A DNA stretch of 64,000 bases from Desulfovibrio mangrovi (GCF_026230175.1 NZ_CP104208.1:2790001-2854000); one strand, 5' to 3'. Numbered from the stretch's first letter, positions 40,601-50,502 are shown. Notes: a model not told the origin generated them from the letters alone. Translations and numbers: made by a program.

Positions 40601-41254
40601 ATGAGTTTACACAACGTGACGCTTCATGTGCCCCCGAAGAACAAGCTTTCGGGCCAACTGGATGTCCTGATGATGGTTTCCGGCTTTCTGCTTGCCGTAT
40701 TCGTCGGCATGCACATGCTGTTCGTGGGCAGCGTCATCCTCAGCCCCTCGCTGATGAACGGGCTGGCATGGTTCTTTGAAGAGCTGTACCTCGTGCAGAT
40801 CGGCGGCCCGATCATCCTGCTGGTCATGGTTGCCCATTTCATCCTCGGCGCCCGCAAGATGCCCTTCCGCCAGAAGGAATTCATCGCTTTCCGCGCCCAT
40901 TCCAAGATGATGCACCACACCGACACCACCCTGTGGCTGGTGCAGGTTGCCTCCGCCATCATCATTCTGGTCATGGCGAGCATCCACATCTACACCATGC
41001 TCGACACCCTGCCCATCACGGCGGCCAAGAGTGCCGCCCGCATCCAGCATGGCAGCTGGATGCCCTTCTACATCGTTCTGCTTGCCGCTGCGGCCATCCA
41101 CATCGTGATCGGCCTGTACCGCATCGGTGCCAAGATCGGCTTCATCACCCGCGACAACCGCCCCGTATACCGCAAGTACATGGTCTACCTGCTCATCGCG
41201 GCTGCGGCTGTCAGCTTCCTGACCCACGTTCGCCTTTCCCTTCTGACCATCTAA
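40601..41254 (+). CDS. frdC: Fumarate reductase / succinate dehydrogenase cytochrome b subunit
   Basis: A 217-residue membrane anchor with five hydrophobic helices, like the di-haem subunit of Wolinella-type quinol:fumarate reductase. Candidate axial haem ligands are His38, His79, His129 and His167. Their spacing (41, 50 and 38) is close to that of Wolinella FrdC. It would connect menaquinol oxidation to fumarate reduction, or the reverse. The ATG follows GGAGGAG. It is the first gene of an apparent six-gene unit, and the frdC-A-B order also matches Wolinella. Confidence 0.93.
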   Translation: MSLHNVTLHVPPKNKLSGQLDVLMMVSGFLLAVFVGMHMLFVGSVILSPSLMNGLAWFFEELYLVQIGGPIILLVMVAHFILGARKMPFRQKEFIAFRAHSKMMHHTDTTLWLVQVASAIIILVMASIHIYTMLDTLPITAAKSAARIQHGSWMPFYIVLLAAAAIHIVIGLYRIGAKIGFITRDNRPVYRKYMVYLLIAAAAVSFLTHVRLSLLTI

Positions 41255-41266
41255 GAGGAGTACCAC

Positions 41267-43186
41267 ATGCAGACCATATATACTGATCTTCTCTGCATCG
41301 GCGCCGGCCTTGCAGGTGAACGTGTGGCTGTGGAAGCAGCCATGGCAGGATTCAACGTCATATGTCTTTCCATCGTACCTCCCCGCCGCTCCCACTCCTC
41401 CGCCGCACAGGGCGGCATGCAGGCTGCCCTCGGCAACGCGGTGATGGGCAAGGGCGATAGCCCCGACGTGCACTTTGCCGACACCGTCAAGGGCTCTGAC
41501 TGGGGCTGTGACCAGGAAGTGGCCCGTATCTTTGCCGACACCGCACCCATCGTCATGCGCGAAATGGCCCACTGGGGCGTTCCGTGGAACCGCGTTGTTG
41601 CCGGTACCCATACCTATTACAAGGGTGGTAAGCCGTTCGAGGCGGAGGAAGCCGCCGACAAGCACGGCCTTATCCATGCCCGCGCCTTTGGCGGCACTGC
41701 CAAATGGCGCACATGCTACACCGCGGACGGCACCGGCCGCTCCGTTCTGAATACGCTGGACACCAAGTGTCTGCAGTACGGCGTGGAAATCCATGACCGC
41801 ACCCAGGCAGAAGCCCTCATTCACGACGGCGAACGCTGCCTCGGCGCCATCGTGCGCTGCCTGAAGACCGGCGAACTGCGTGCCTACCTCGCCAAGGCGA
41901 CCCTTATCGCCACCGGCGGTTACGGCCGCATCTACCGCGCCACCACCAACGCCATCATCTGCGACGGCGGCGGTCAGATCATCGCACTGGATACCGGCCT
42001 CGTGCCCATGGGCAACATGGAAGCCGTTCAGTTCCACCCCACCGGCACCGTGCCCACCGACATTCTAGTGACCGAAGGCTGCCGCGGCGACGGCGGCACC
42101 CTGCTGGACGTGAACGAATACCGCTTCATGCCCGACTACGAGCCGGAAAAGGCCGAACTGGCCTCCCGCGACGTTGTGTCCCGCCGCATGATCGAACACA
42201 TCCGCAAGGGCTTCGGCGTACAGAGCCCCTACGGCGAGCACCTCTGGCTGGATATCCGCCACCTCGGCGTGAAGCACATCACCACCAAGCTGCGTGAAGT
42301 ATACGACATCTGCACCAACTTCCTCGGTGTTGACCCCATTCACCAGCTCATCCCCGTACGTCCCACCCATCACTACTCCATGGGCGGCGTCCGCGTGGAC
42401 AAGACCGGTGCCGCATACGGCCTGAAGGGCCTGTTCTCCGCCGGCGAATCCGCCTGCTGGGACATGCACGGCTTCAACCGTCTGGGCGGCAACTCCCTTG
42501 CGGAAACCGTTGTGGCCGGTTCCTACATCGGCAAGCAGGTGGCCCAGTTCCTGAAGGGCTACGAAGTGGACTTCAAGTCTTCCGCCATCCGCGATGCCGA
42601 AGCCAAGATCGCCGAACGCATCAAGAACATCACCACCAGCGCCAAGGGCCGTGAAAACTGCTTCCAGCTGCGTAACGAGATGCAGGATGTGATGATGGAG
42701 CACGTGGGCATCTTCCGTAACGGCAAGGATCTTCAGGCCGGTGTGGACAAGCTGCAGGCCCTGTACGAACGCTCCATGAACATCGGGCTGCAGGCCCCCA
42801 CCAAGGGCTTCACCCCTGAAATGTCCATGGCCCTGCGCGTTCCCGGCATGCTCAAGCTGGCCCTGTGCACCGCCTACGGCGCGCTGCAGCGTACAGAGTC
42901 CCGCGGCGCGCATACCCGCGAAGACTACCCCGAACGTAACGACCGCGACTGGCTGAACCGTACTCTCGCCTACTGGAAGGATGGAGACACCCTGCCCACC
43001 CTGAAGTACGAAGAAGCCTCCCCCTACTACGAACTGCCCCCCGGCGACCGCGGCTACGGCGGCGGCAAGATCATTCCTGCCGAACTGCCCGCAGAAAAGT
43101 TCGTGGTGCCCGGCAAGAGTGCACCTACTGAAGCGCCCTCTGAAGCACCCGCGGCCAAGCCCGCCAAATCCGAGAAGAAGAAGTAA
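41267..43186 (+). CDS. frdA: Fumarate reductase flavoprotein subunit
   Basis: A 639-residue catalytic subunit that reduces fumarate to succinate or the reverse. FAD is bound by IGAGLAGE near residue 11 and covalently by His43 in HSSAAQGG. Substrate-site motifs include FHPTGTVPTDILVTEGCRGDGG near 250 and RPTHHYSMGGVRVD near 365, and RLGGNSLAE near 405. The last 20 residues form an Ala/Pro/Lys-rich tail that is not part of the family fold. GAGGAG site upstream; 12 bases after frdC. Confidence 0.96.
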   Translation: MQTIYTDLLCIGAGLAGERVAVEAAMAGFNVICLSIVPPRRSHSSAAQGGMQAALGNAVMGKGDSPDVHFADTVKGSDWGCDQEVARIFADTAPIVMREMAHWGVPWNRVVAGTHTYYKGGKPFEAEEAADKHGLIHARAFGGTAKWRTCYTADGTGRSVLNTLDTKCLQYGVEIHDRTQAEALIHDGERCLGAIVRCLKTGELRAYLAKATLIATGGYGRIYRATTNAIICDGGGQIIALDTGLVPMGNMEAVQFHPTGTVPTDILVTEGCRGDGGTLLDVNEYRFMPDYEPEKAELASRDVVSRRMIEHIRKGFGVQSPYGEHLWLDIRHLGVKHITTKLREVYDICTNFLGVDPIHQLIPVRPTHHYSMGGVRVDKTGAAYGLKGLFSAGESACWDMHGFNRLGGNSLAETVVAGSYIGKQVAQFLKGYEVDFKSSAIRDAEAKIAERIKNITTSAKGRENCFQLRNEMQDVMMEHVGIFRNGKDLQAGVDKLQALYERSMNIGLQAPTKGFTPEMSMALRVPGMLKLALCTAYGALQRTESRGAHTREDYPERNDRDWLNRTLAYWKDGDTLPTLKYEEASPYYELPPGDRGYGGGKIIPAELPAEKFVVPGKSAPTEAPSEAPAAKPAKSEKKK

Positions 43187-43198
43187 GGGGAGGTCAAC

Positions 43199-43987
43199 AT
43201 GTCTCGCAGACTCCATATCGAAGTATTCCGCTACAATCCGCTGGATCCCGATTCCGTACCCCACATGCAGTCGTTCTACGTGAACGAGTACGACTCCATG
43301 ACCCTGTTCATCGCCCTGAACATCATCCGCGAAGAACAGGACCCCAGCCTGCAGTTCGACTTCTGCTGCCGTGCAGGCATCTGCGGTTCCTGCGGCATGG
43401 TCATCAACGGCCGTCCCGGCCTTGCCTGCCATACCCAGACCCGCGACCTGCCCGAACACATCGTGCTGCACCCGCTGCCGGTGTTCAAGCTCATCGGCGA
43501 CCTCTCCGTGGACACCGGCACCTGGTTCCGCGAAGTGGGCAAGAAGATCGAGGCATGGGTGCATTCCGATGACACCGCCTTCGACTCCAAGGCCGAAGAA
43601 TCCCGCATGGAAAACGCCCTTGCCGAACAGATCTTCGAACTCGACCGCTGCGTGGAATGCGGCTGCTGTATCGCAGCCTGCGGCACCGCCCGCATGCGTG
43701 AGGACTTCCTCGGCGCAGCCACCATCAACCGCGTGGCCCGCTTCTACATCGACCCCCGCGACCAGCGTTCCGAAGACGACTACTACGACGTCATCGGCAA
43801 CGATCAGGGCGTGTTCGGCTGCATGGGCCTGCTGGGTTGTGAAGACGTCTGCCCCAAGAAGATCCCGCTGCAGGACCAGCTCGGCATCATGCGCCGCATG
43901 CTCGCCATCAACTCCGTCAAGGGCATCCTGCCCAAGGGCATTCTGGACAAACTGAAGCACAAGGGTTGCTGCCATGAAAAGCATTAA
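43199..43987 (+). CDS. frdB: Fumarate reductase iron-sulfur subunit
   Basis: A 262-residue electron-transfer subunit linking the haem subunit to FrdA. It carries the [2Fe-2S] motif CRAGICGSCGM followed by a distal Cys (near 60-80), the [4Fe-4S] motif CVECGCCIAAC (near 158) and a third set CMGLLGCEDVCPKKIP (near 208). The extra Cys in the second motif is also found in Wolinella FrdB. It overlaps the fumarase alpha gene by 14 bases, implying translational coupling. Confidence 0.95.
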   Translation: MSRRLHIEVFRYNPLDPDSVPHMQSFYVNEYDSMTLFIALNIIREEQDPSLQFDFCCRAGICGSCGMVINGRPGLACHTQTRDLPEHIVLHPLPVFKLIGDLSVDTGTWFREVGKKIEAWVHSDDTAFDSKAEESRMENALAEQIFELDRCVECGCCIAACGTARMREDFLGAATINRVARFYIDPRDQRSEDDYYDVIGNDQGVFGCMGLLGCEDVCPKKIPLQDQLGIMRRMLAINSVKGILPKGILDKLKHKGCCHEKH

Positions 43988-44810
43988 GGCGCAGGACATA
44001 CATGACGCCGTGGTCGGCATCGTCATGTCCGCCGCCCGCTATCTGCCCGAAGATGTACGCAAGGCGCTGAAGACCTCGCTGGACGGCGAGACTTCCGACT
44101 CCGCCCGCGAGATTCTCGGCCAGCTGCTGGAAAACGCCGACCTCGCCGCCGAAAGCGGCCTGCCGCTCTGTCAGGACACCGGCGTGGGCGTCTTCTTCGT
44201 GGAACTCGGCGACGAAGTGCACGTGGAAGGCAATCTGGTGGAGATCATCAATGGCGCCATGGTGGAAGGGTATCAGAAGGGACTGCTGCGCAAGTCGCTG
44301 TGCCACCCGCTGACCCGCAAGAACACCGGCGACAACAGCCCTGCCGTGATCCACGTGGACATCGTGCCCGGCGACAAGCTGAAGATCAAACACATGGCCA
44401 AGGGCGGCGGTTCCGAAAACATGTCCCGCTGCACCATGCTCACCCCCGCACAGGGCTGGGCAGGCATCAAGGAATTCGTGGTACGCCGCATGGCCGAAGC
44501 CGGTCCCAACCCCTGCCCCCCCACCATCGTGGGCGTGGGCATCGGCGGCACCTTCGACCTGGCTCCCACGCTGGCAAAGAAGGCCCTGTTCCGTCCCGTG
44601 GGCGTACGTAATCCCGATCCGGAAATCGCCACCATGGAACAGGAACTGCTCGACGCCATCAACGATCTGGGCATCGGCCCCATGGGCCTCGGCGGCAAGA
44701 CTACCAGTCTGGACGTGAAGATCGAGATGCGCCCCTGCCATATCGCCAGCCTGCCGCTGGCCGTGAACGTGCAGTGTCATTCTTCCCGCATCAAGGAGGT
44801 TGTTCTGTAA
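43974..44810 (+). CDS. Class I fumarate hydratase, alpha subunit
   Basis: A 278-residue subunit of the iron-sulfur (class I, two-subunit) fumarase, which interconverts fumarate and malate. Motifs seen are LPLCQDTGVGVFFV near residue 63, GGGSENMSR near 140-150 and GVGIGGTFDLA near 183. The [4Fe-4S] ligand cysteines lie in these regions. The gene starts inside frdB and its stop overlaps the beta-subunit ATG by one base, so stoichiometric synthesis is likely. L(+)-tartrate dehydratase is the related alternative; the frd and malic-enzyme context favours fumarase. Confidence 0.93.
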   Translation: MKSIKAQDIHDAVVGIVMSAARYLPEDVRKALKTSLDGETSDSAREILGQLLENADLAAESGLPLCQDTGVGVFFVELGDEVHVEGNLVEIINGAMVEGYQKGLLRKSLCHPLTRKNTGDNSPAVIHVDIVPGDKLKIKHMAKGGGSENMSRCTMLTPAQGWAGIKEFVVRRMAEAGPNPCPPTIVGVGIGGTFDLAPTLAKKALFRPVGVRNPDPEIATMEQELLDAINDLGIGPMGLGGKTTSLDVKIEMRPCHIASLPLAVNVQCHSSRIKEVVL

Positions 44811-45355
44811 TGGCTACCTACAACCTGACCACCCCCCTGCGCGATGAAGACCTGCTCAAGCTGAAGGCCGGCGACGTGGTCAAACTCTCGGGCACCATCT
44901 ATACCGCCCGCGACGCAGCCCACAAGCGCCTGTGCGATCAGCTGGACAAGAGCGAGAAGCTTCCCTTCGAGCTGCAGGGTGCCGTGATCTACTACGTAGG
45001 CCCGAGCCCCGCTCCCGAAGGCAGACCCATCGGTTCCGCCGGTCCCACGACCAGCTACCGCATGGATACCTACGCCCCACGTCTGCACAGCCTGGGCGTG
45101 AAGGCGAGCATAGGCAAAGGCAAGCGCAACGCGGCTGTCCGCGAGGCTCTGCAGAAATACGTGGGCGTGTATTTCGGCGCCACCGGCGGTGCGGGAGCCC
45201 TGCTCTCCCAGTGCATCACCGCGGCCGAAGTGATTGCCTACGATGATCTCGGGCCGGAAGCGGTGCGCAAACTCACCGTAAAGGACTTTCCGTTGCTGGT
45301 GGTGAATGACGCCCACGGCAACGAGCAATACGCAAAACCCAACTACGATTTGTAG
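44810..45355 (+). CDS. Class I fumarate hydratase, beta subunit
   Basis: A 181-residue C-terminal-type fumarase subunit with GPTTSYRMDTYAPRLHSLGV near 77-96, the GGAGALLSQCI segment near 124 and NDAHGNEQY near the end. It completes the active site with the alpha subunit. The ATG at 44810 follows AAGGAGG; the longer frame upstream is non-coding in the alpha gene. Malic enzyme follows 31 bases later. Confidence 0.93.
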   Translation: MATYNLTTPLRDEDLLKLKAGDVVKLSGTIYTARDAAHKRLCDQLDKSEKLPFELQGAVIYYVGPSPAPEGRPIGSAGPTTSYRMDTYAPRLHSLGVKASIGKGKRNAAVREALQKYVGVYFGATGGAGALLSQCITAAEVIAYDDLGPEAVRKLTVKDFPLLVVNDAHGNEQYAKPNYDL

Positions 45356-45386
45356 AAGGGAACTCGTCACAACAGAGGAGATTCAT

Positions 45387-46709
45387 ATGGCTCTGTATAC
45401 CAAGCAAGAAGCGCTCGACTATCACGAACTGCCCCGCCGCGGTAAGGTGGAAGTCGTCCCGGTCAAGCCCTGCAATACCCAGAAGGACCTTTCCGTCGCC
45501 TACTCCCCGGGTGTGGCGGAAGCCTGCATGGCCATTCACGCCGACCCCTCGATGGTTGACGTGTACACCGGTCGCGCCAACCTCGTGGCCGTTGTCTCCG
45601 ACGGCACCGCGGTGCTCGGTCTCGGCAACATCGGCCCCAAGGCCGGCAAGCCGGTTATGGAAGGCAAGGGCATTCTGTTCAAGACCTTCTGCGATATCGA
45701 CGTATTCGACATCAACCTTGACGTGAAGAGCGCTGACCAGCTCATCGACATCGTCAAGGCCATGGAGCCCACCTTCGGCGGTATCAACCTTGAAGACATC
45801 AAGGCCCCCGAATGCTTCTACATTGAAGAAACTCTCAAGCGTGAAATGAACATTCCCGTGTTCCACGATGACCAGCACGGAACCGCGGTCATCTCCGGCG
45901 CGGGTCTGATCAACGCCTGCGAGATCACCAACCGCAAGATCGAAGATCTGAAGGTTGTCGTTGTAGGCGCCGGCGCAGCCGGTATCGCCTGCGCCAACTT
46001 CTACGTCCAGCTCGGCGTGGACCGGAAGAACGTCTTCATGTTCGACTCCCGCGGTCTCATCCACAAGGGACGCGGCGGCATGAACAAGTACAAGGAAGCC
46101 TTCGCTCAGGACAAGGACTACGGCTCTCTCGCAGAATGCCTGAAGGGTGCCGACTGCTTCCTCGGTCTTTCCGTGAAGGATCTCCTGAACAAGGAAATGG
46201 TTCAGGCCATGGCCAAGGACCCGATCATTTACGCCATGGCCAACCCCGATCCGGAAATTCCGTATCCCCTTGCCAAGGAAGCCAGCCCCAACTGCATCAT
46301 GGGTACCGGGCGCTCTGACTTCCCCAACCAGGTGAACAACGTTTCCGGCTTCCCGTACATCTTCCGCGGTGCTCTGGACGTACAGGCCACCGAGATCAAC
46401 GAGGCCATGAAGGTTGCCGCCGCACGGTCCCTCGCTGCTCTCGCCAAGGAACCCGTACCGAGCGAAATCTGCGACGCCTACGGCGTGAAGGAACTGAAGT
46501 ACGGTGTGGACTATGTAATTCCCAAGCCCCTGGATTCCCGAATCCTGGAATGGGAAGTACCCGCCGTTGCCAAGGCCGCCATGGAAACCGGCGTTGCCCG
46601 GGCTCCCATTGCCGACCTCGACGCATACACCAAGCAGCTTAAGGAACGTGTTGCCGCGTCCCGCAAGCGCATCAATGCATACGTCAAGAGCTACGGCTTC
46701 GAGTTCTAG
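45387..46709 (+). CDS. Malic enzyme (NAD(P)-dependent malate dehydrogenase, decarboxylating)
   Basis: A 440-residue short-form malic enzyme converting malate to pyruvate and CO2 with NAD(P)H formation, or the reverse. It has [13 protein letters not shown] near residue 37, [14 protein letters not shown] near 72, the metal/substrate motif [11 protein letters not shown] near 160 and the nucleotide fold [12 protein letters not shown] near 192. No phosphotransacetylase domain is attached. Coenzyme preference is not certain. The ATG at 45387 follows GAGGAG. It closes the succinate-fumarate-malate-pyruvate route of this operon. Confidence 0.95.
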   Translation: MALYTKQEALDYHELPRRGKVEVVPVKPCNTQKDLSVAYSPGVAEACMAIHADPSMVDVYTGRANLVAVVSDGTAVLGLGNIGPKAGKPVMEGKGILFKTFCDIDVFDINLDVKSADQLIDIVKAMEPTFGGINLEDIKAPECFYIEETLKREMNIPVFHDDQHGTAVISGAGLINACEITNRKIEDLKVVVVGAGAAGIACANFYVQLGVDRKNVFMFDSRGLIHKGRGGMNKYKEAFAQDKDYGSLAECLKGADCFLGLSVKDLLNKEMVQAMAKDPIIYAMANPDPEIPYPLAKEASPNCIMGTGRSDFPNQVNNVSGFPYIFRGALDVQATEINEAMKVAAARSLAALAKEPVPSEICDAYGVKELKYGVDYVIPKPLDSRILEWEVPAVAKAAMETGVARAPIADLDAYTKQLKERVAASRKRINAYVKSYGFEF

Positions 46710-46722
46710 TTTGTAGAAACCC

Positions 46723-46749
46723 CGCCCGCCGGTGCTGCACCGGCGGGCG
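46723..46749 (+). terminator. GC-rich hairpin after the malic-enzyme gene
   Basis: Perfect 12-base arms CGCCCGCCGGTG / CACCGGCGGGCG with a three-base loop. No T tract follows, so it may be an mRNA-end stabiliser or a weak terminator. Confidence 0.55.
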
Positions 46750-46855
46750 TCCCCTCCCCCTCAACCCCTGCAACCTGTGGTCCGTGAGGGACCGTCACCC
46801 CCCGCTGGCCTGTGACCGATCAACGTGTTTAACGTGTTAAATGAGGATACAACAC

Positions 46856-48196
46856 ATGAAACGATTGATTCCGATTCTCGGTCTGGCTCTCATGCTGGTG
46901 CTTGTTGTTGCCGGAGTATGCTTCGCTGCAGATGCTCCGCCAGACCCCACCAAAGCTTATCTGACTCTCGGTATTCTCGCTGTTGCCGCAGTGCTGTTTT
47001 TCACCGAAGTCGTTCCGCTGCCCGTTACCGCCATGCTGGTACCCATTGCTCTCAGCATATTCAAGATCGTGGATGCCAAAGCCGCGTTCTCGAACTTTGG
47101 TAACGTCTGGGTAATCATCTTCATGGCCATGTTCATCGTGGGTGAAGCCACCTTCATCACCGGCTTTGCCGACAAGGTGGGCAAGGCGACCGTAAAGATG
47201 GCCGGTGGTAGCGAGAAGCGCCTGCTGGTGCTCTCCGTCGCCGTTATCGGCATCCTTTCCGCCTTCCTGTCCAACACCGGCACCACCGTTGTGGCAATTC
47301 CCATGATCATGGGCATGTGCGCCACCGCGGGCATCCGCCCCAGCAAGATCCTGATGCCCGTGGCCTTTGCCTCGTCGCTGGGCGGCACGATCACCCTGGT
47401 GGGCACCCCGCCCAACGGCATCATCAACTCCATGCTGCAGAAGATGGGCCCTGCGGGCATTCAGCCCTTCGGCTTCTTTGAATTCGGCTACTTCGGCGTT
47501 CCGCTGCTGCTCGTGGGCATTCTCTTCTACGCCACCATCGGCGCAAAGTTCCTGCCCAACACCCATGCGGAGTGCACCCTTGAGGAACAGGCCGCTCCCA
47601 AGCCGCAGCGTCCCGAAAAGATGTGGTGGGCCCTCGGCATCTTCGTCTTCGTTGTTGCCGCCATGGCCTCCAACTTCCTGCCGCTGGTCACCGCCGCCAT
47701 GCTGGGCGCCTGCCTTGTGGTCATCACCGGCTGTATGACCATGAAGGAAGCCTTCAAGGCCATTGACTGGACCACCATCTTCCTGTTTGCGGGCATGCTC
47801 TCCATGAGCACCGCCATGGACAAGTCCGGCGCCGCTTCCCTGATCGCCAAGAGCGTGGTAAGCCATGTGACCGACCCGTACATGCTGCTGGCGGTTTGCT
47901 GCGCCCTGACTGCAGTCATCACCAACTTCATGTCCAACACCGCCACTGCCGCCCTCATGGCTCCGCTGGCTATTCCGATTGCCGTACAAAGCGGCATCAG
48001 CCCGCTTCCGCTCGCCATGGGTATTGCAATGTCGGCTTCGGCATGTTTCCTTACGCCCGTGGCTACCCCGCCCAACACCATCGTGCTTGGGCCCGGTAAT
48101 TATAACTTCATGCATTATGTAAAGGCAGGCTGGCCTTTGCAGATCATAACCTTTATCATGTGTGTTGTATTAATCCCCATGATCTGGCCCTTCTAG
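46856..48196 (+). CDS. DASS/SLC13-type sodium-coupled anion transporter
   Basis: A 446-residue membrane protein starting with a signal-anchor-like helix (about 3-24), then about eleven hydrophobic segments. Family features are the two SNTxT-like motifs: LSNTGTTVVAIPM near 140 and MSNTATAALMAPLAIPIA near 360, plus TPPNTIVLGPG near the end. The family moves di- and tricarboxylates or sulfate with sodium. Its position after the C4-dicarboxylate genes suggests succinate, fumarate or malate uptake; sulfate is the alternative in a sulfate reducer. Start chosen after GAGGA. Confidence 0.88.
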   Translation: MKRLIPILGLALMLVLVVAGVCFAADAPPDPTKAYLTLGILAVAAVLFFTEVVPLPVTAMLVPIALSIFKIVDAKAAFSNFGNVWVIIFMAMFIVGEATFITGFADKVGKATVKMAGGSEKRLLVLSVAVIGILSAFLSNTGTTVVAIPMIMGMCATAGIRPSKILMPVAFASSLGGTITLVGTPPNGIINSMLQKMGPAGIQPFGFFEFGYFGVPLLLVGILFYATIGAKFLPNTHAECTLEEQAAPKPQRPEKMWWALGIFVFVVAAMASNFLPLVTAAMLGACLVVITGCMTMKEAFKAIDWTTIFLFAGMLSMSTAMDKSGAASLIAKSVVSHVTDPYMLLAVCCALTAVITNFMSNTATAALMAPLAIPIAVQSGISPLPLAMGIAMSASACFLTPVATPPNTIVLGPGNYNFMHYVKAGWPLQIITFIMCVVLIPMIWPF

Positions 48197-48242
48197 GTAC
48201 TTCCGGTAGGCGTCAGGTTGCGAACCTGAACAGGATACTCTC

Positions 48243-49091
48243 ATGGCGAACACAATTCTCAAGAAAGAGCAGTTGATTCCCGGGCAGACCAGCAAGCTGG
48301 TTATTGATGCGCCGCATATCGCCGCCAAGGCGAAACCGGGGAACTTCGTTATCCTCCGCGTTTGCGAGAAGGGTGAACGAATTCCGCTGACCATTGCGGA
48401 CACGGATCCTGAAAACGGCACCATCACCATCGTGTATCTGGTTCTGGGCAAGAGTACGGCTCTGCTGGAAGAACTGAACGAAGGAGACGACATCCTCGAC
48501 CTGTGCGGACCTCTGGGTAAAGCTACCCATATCCACAAGGGCGGAACTGTCATCTGCGTAGGCGGCGGCACCGGCATTGCAGCCATGCATCACATCGCCA
48601 AGGGACACCATGAGGCCGGCAACCATGTTGTGGCCATCATCGGTGCACGCAACAAGGATCTGCTGCTCTTTGAAAAGGAATTGAAGAGCTTCTGTCCCGA
48701 AGTGCTGATCTCCACCGACGACGGCAGTTACGGCCGCAAGGGCCTTGTGACGGAACTGCTGAAGGAACGGCTGGAGCAGGACAAGTCCGTCATCGAAGTG
48801 GTGGCCGTTGGCCCCGTTCCGATGATGGCCGCAGTTTCCAAGACCACCGAACCCTTCGGTGTTCCCACCACGGTCAGCCTCAACTCCATCATGGTGGATG
48901 GTGTGGGCATGTGCGGCGCCTGCCGCGTGACCGTTGGCGGCAAGACCAAGTTCGCCTGCGTGGACGGCCCCGAATTCGACGGCCACCAGGTGGACTTCAT
49001 GGAACTGCGGCAGAGGCTGGCGGCCTTCTCGTCCATGGAAAAGGAATCCTACGAACATCACTGCAGGTGTAAGTGCAATGACAAAAAGTAA
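48243..49091 (+). CDS. nfnA: NADH-dependent ferredoxin:NADP+ oxidoreductase, small subunit
   Basis: A 282-residue FAD/NAD(P)-binding protein of the dihydroorotate dehydrogenase electron-transfer type. It has an N-terminal FAD barrel, the nucleotide motif VGGGTGIAAMH near 103 and a C-terminal [2Fe-2S] region GMCGACRVTVGGKTKFAC. With NfnB it forms the bifurcating transhydrogenase linking NADPH, NADH and ferredoxin; older annotations call it sulfide dehydrogenase beta. Its end overlaps nfnB by 14 bases. Confidence 0.9.
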   Translation: MANTILKKEQLIPGQTSKLVIDAPHIAAKAKPGNFVILRVCEKGERIPLTIADTDPENGTITIVYLVLGKSTALLEELNEGDDILDLCGPLGKATHIHKGGTVICVGGGTGIAAMHHIAKGHHEAGNHVVAIIGARNKDLLLFEKELKSFCPEVLISTDDGSYGRKGLVTELLKERLEQDKSVIEVVAVGPVPMMAAVSKTTEPFGVPTTVSLNSIMVDGVGMCGACRVTVGGKTKFACVDGPEFDGHQVDFMELRQRLAAFSSMEKESYEHHCRCKCNDKK

Positions 49092-50502
49092 AAAAGAAAT
49101 TGCCGCCCGCGTTCCCATGCCCAACCAGCCGCCGGATGTGCGCAGGAACAACTTTGAAGAAGTTGCGTTGGGCTACACCAAGGAAATGGCAATCGAAGAG
49201 GCCAAGCGCTGCCTTCAGTGCAAGAAGCCCAAATGCGTGAAAGGCTGCCCTGTTGAGGTGCCCATTCCCGACTTCATCTCCCATCTGGCAAAAGGCGACG
49301 TGGAAAAGGCCTACGCGGTCATCAAGTCCACCAACAGCCTGCCCGCCGTATGCGGTCGCGTCTGTCCGCAGGAGATCCAGTGCGAGGGAGCGTGCATTCT
49401 CAACGCCAAGGAACAGCCCGTAGCCATCGGCCGTCTCGAACGCTACGTTGCGGACGAGTACATGTACATGGACGCGTGCGATCTCATCTCCGCTAAACCT
49501 GAATGTCCGTTCATCGACCCCGAAAGAAAGGTCGCATGTATCGGTTCCGGTCCCTCCAGCCTTACGGTAGCCGGCTATCTGGCCTCCCGCGGCTGCAAGG
49601 TGACCGTTTTTGAGGCTCTGCACGAGGTAGGCGGAGTTCTGGTATATGGCATTCCGGAATTCCGCCTGCCCAAAGAAAAAATCGTAGCCAAGGAAGTAGG
49701 CGCCCTGAAGGAACTTGAAGTGGAGTTCGTCACCAACTACGTTGGCGGCAAGACCTTCAACATCAAGGAACTGTTCGATCAGGGCTACAAGGCCGTGTTC
49801 ATCGGCGTGGGCGCAGGCTTGCCCAGATTCCTGCGCATCCCCGGCGAGAACTTCATCGGCGTATTCTCCGCCAACGAGTATCTCACCCGCGTGAACCTCG
49901 GTCGTGCCTACGATTTCCCCAACTACGACACCCCGATTATACGAGGTCGCAAGGTCACCGTATACGGTGGCGGAAACGTGGCCATGGACGCGGCGCGCAC
50001 AGCGCAGCGCCTTGGTGCCGAATCCGTTCACATCGTCTACCGCCGCACCGCGGACGCTATGCCTGCGCGTCATGAAGAGATCGAACATGCCGTGGAAGAA
50101 GGCATCCATCTCGAGTGTCTGGCCAACCCCATCGAGTTCCGTGGAGACGAAAAGGGTAACCTTACGTCTGTCCTCCTCCAGCGCATGGAACTCGGAGAGC
50201 CCGACGCATCCGGTCGTCGTTCCCCCAAGCCCGTGGAGGGCGACACCTACGAGCTGGAAACCGATCTCGCAGTCATTGCCGTTGGCACCAACCCCAACCC
50301 GGTGCTGCTGGAAAACGAGCCCGATCTGAAGCTCAACAAATGGGGCTACATCGAAGTGGATGAAGCCACCGGCGAGACCTCCATTCCCAATACCTATGCC
50401 GGCGGTGACATCGTCACCGGTGCGGCAACGGTCATCCTTGCCATGGGCGCGGGCCGCCGCGCCGCCAAGGAGATAGCCCGCCGTTTTGGTATTGAGGAAT
50501 AA
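49078..50502 (+). CDS. nfnB: NADH-dependent ferredoxin:NADP+ oxidoreductase, large subunit
   Basis: A 474-residue glutamate-synthase-small-subunit-like flavoprotein. N-terminal iron-sulfur motifs are CLQCKKPKCVKGCP and CGRVCPQEIQCEGAC. The bifurcating FAD motif GSGPSSLTVAGYLASRG follows near 155, and the NADPH motif GGGNVAMDAARTAQRLG near 302. Paired with nfnA this identifies NfnAB rather than glutamate synthase, since no large GltB subunit lies nearby. Such an enzyme would balance NADPH from malic enzyme with NADH and ferredoxin used by the Flx-Hdr complex downstream. Confidence 0.9.
   Translation: MTKSKKEIAARVPMPNQPPDVRRNNFEEVALGYTKEMAIEEAKRCLQCKKPKCVKGCPVEVPIPDFISHLAKGDVEKAYAVIKSTNSLPAVCGRVCPQEIQCEGACILNAKEQPVAIGRLERYVADEYMYMDACDLISAKPECPFIDPERKVACIGSGPSSLTVAGYLASRGCKVTVFEALHEVGGVLVYGIPEFRLPKEKIVAKEVGALKELEVEFVTNYVGGKTFNIKELFDQGYKAVFIGVGAGLPRFLRIPGENFIGVFSANEYLTRVNLGRAYDFPNYDTPIIRGRKVTVYGGGNVAMDAARTAQRLGAESVHIVYRRTADAMPARHEEIEHAVEEGIHLECLANPIEFRGDEKGNLTSVLLQRMELGEPDASGRRSPKPVEGDTYELETDLAVIAVGTNPNPVLLENEPDLKLNKWGYIEVDEATGETSIPNTYAGGDIVTGAATVILAMGAGRRAAKEIARRFGIEE

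Noticed and set aside
42065-44026. Long minus-strand open frame opposite frdA-frdB
   Set aside because: A shadow of the GC-rich codon pattern of the real plus-strand genes; His/Val/Gly-rich and not family-like. The same applies opposite nhaC (1812-3581), aspS (15231-16904) and asnS (32031-33332).
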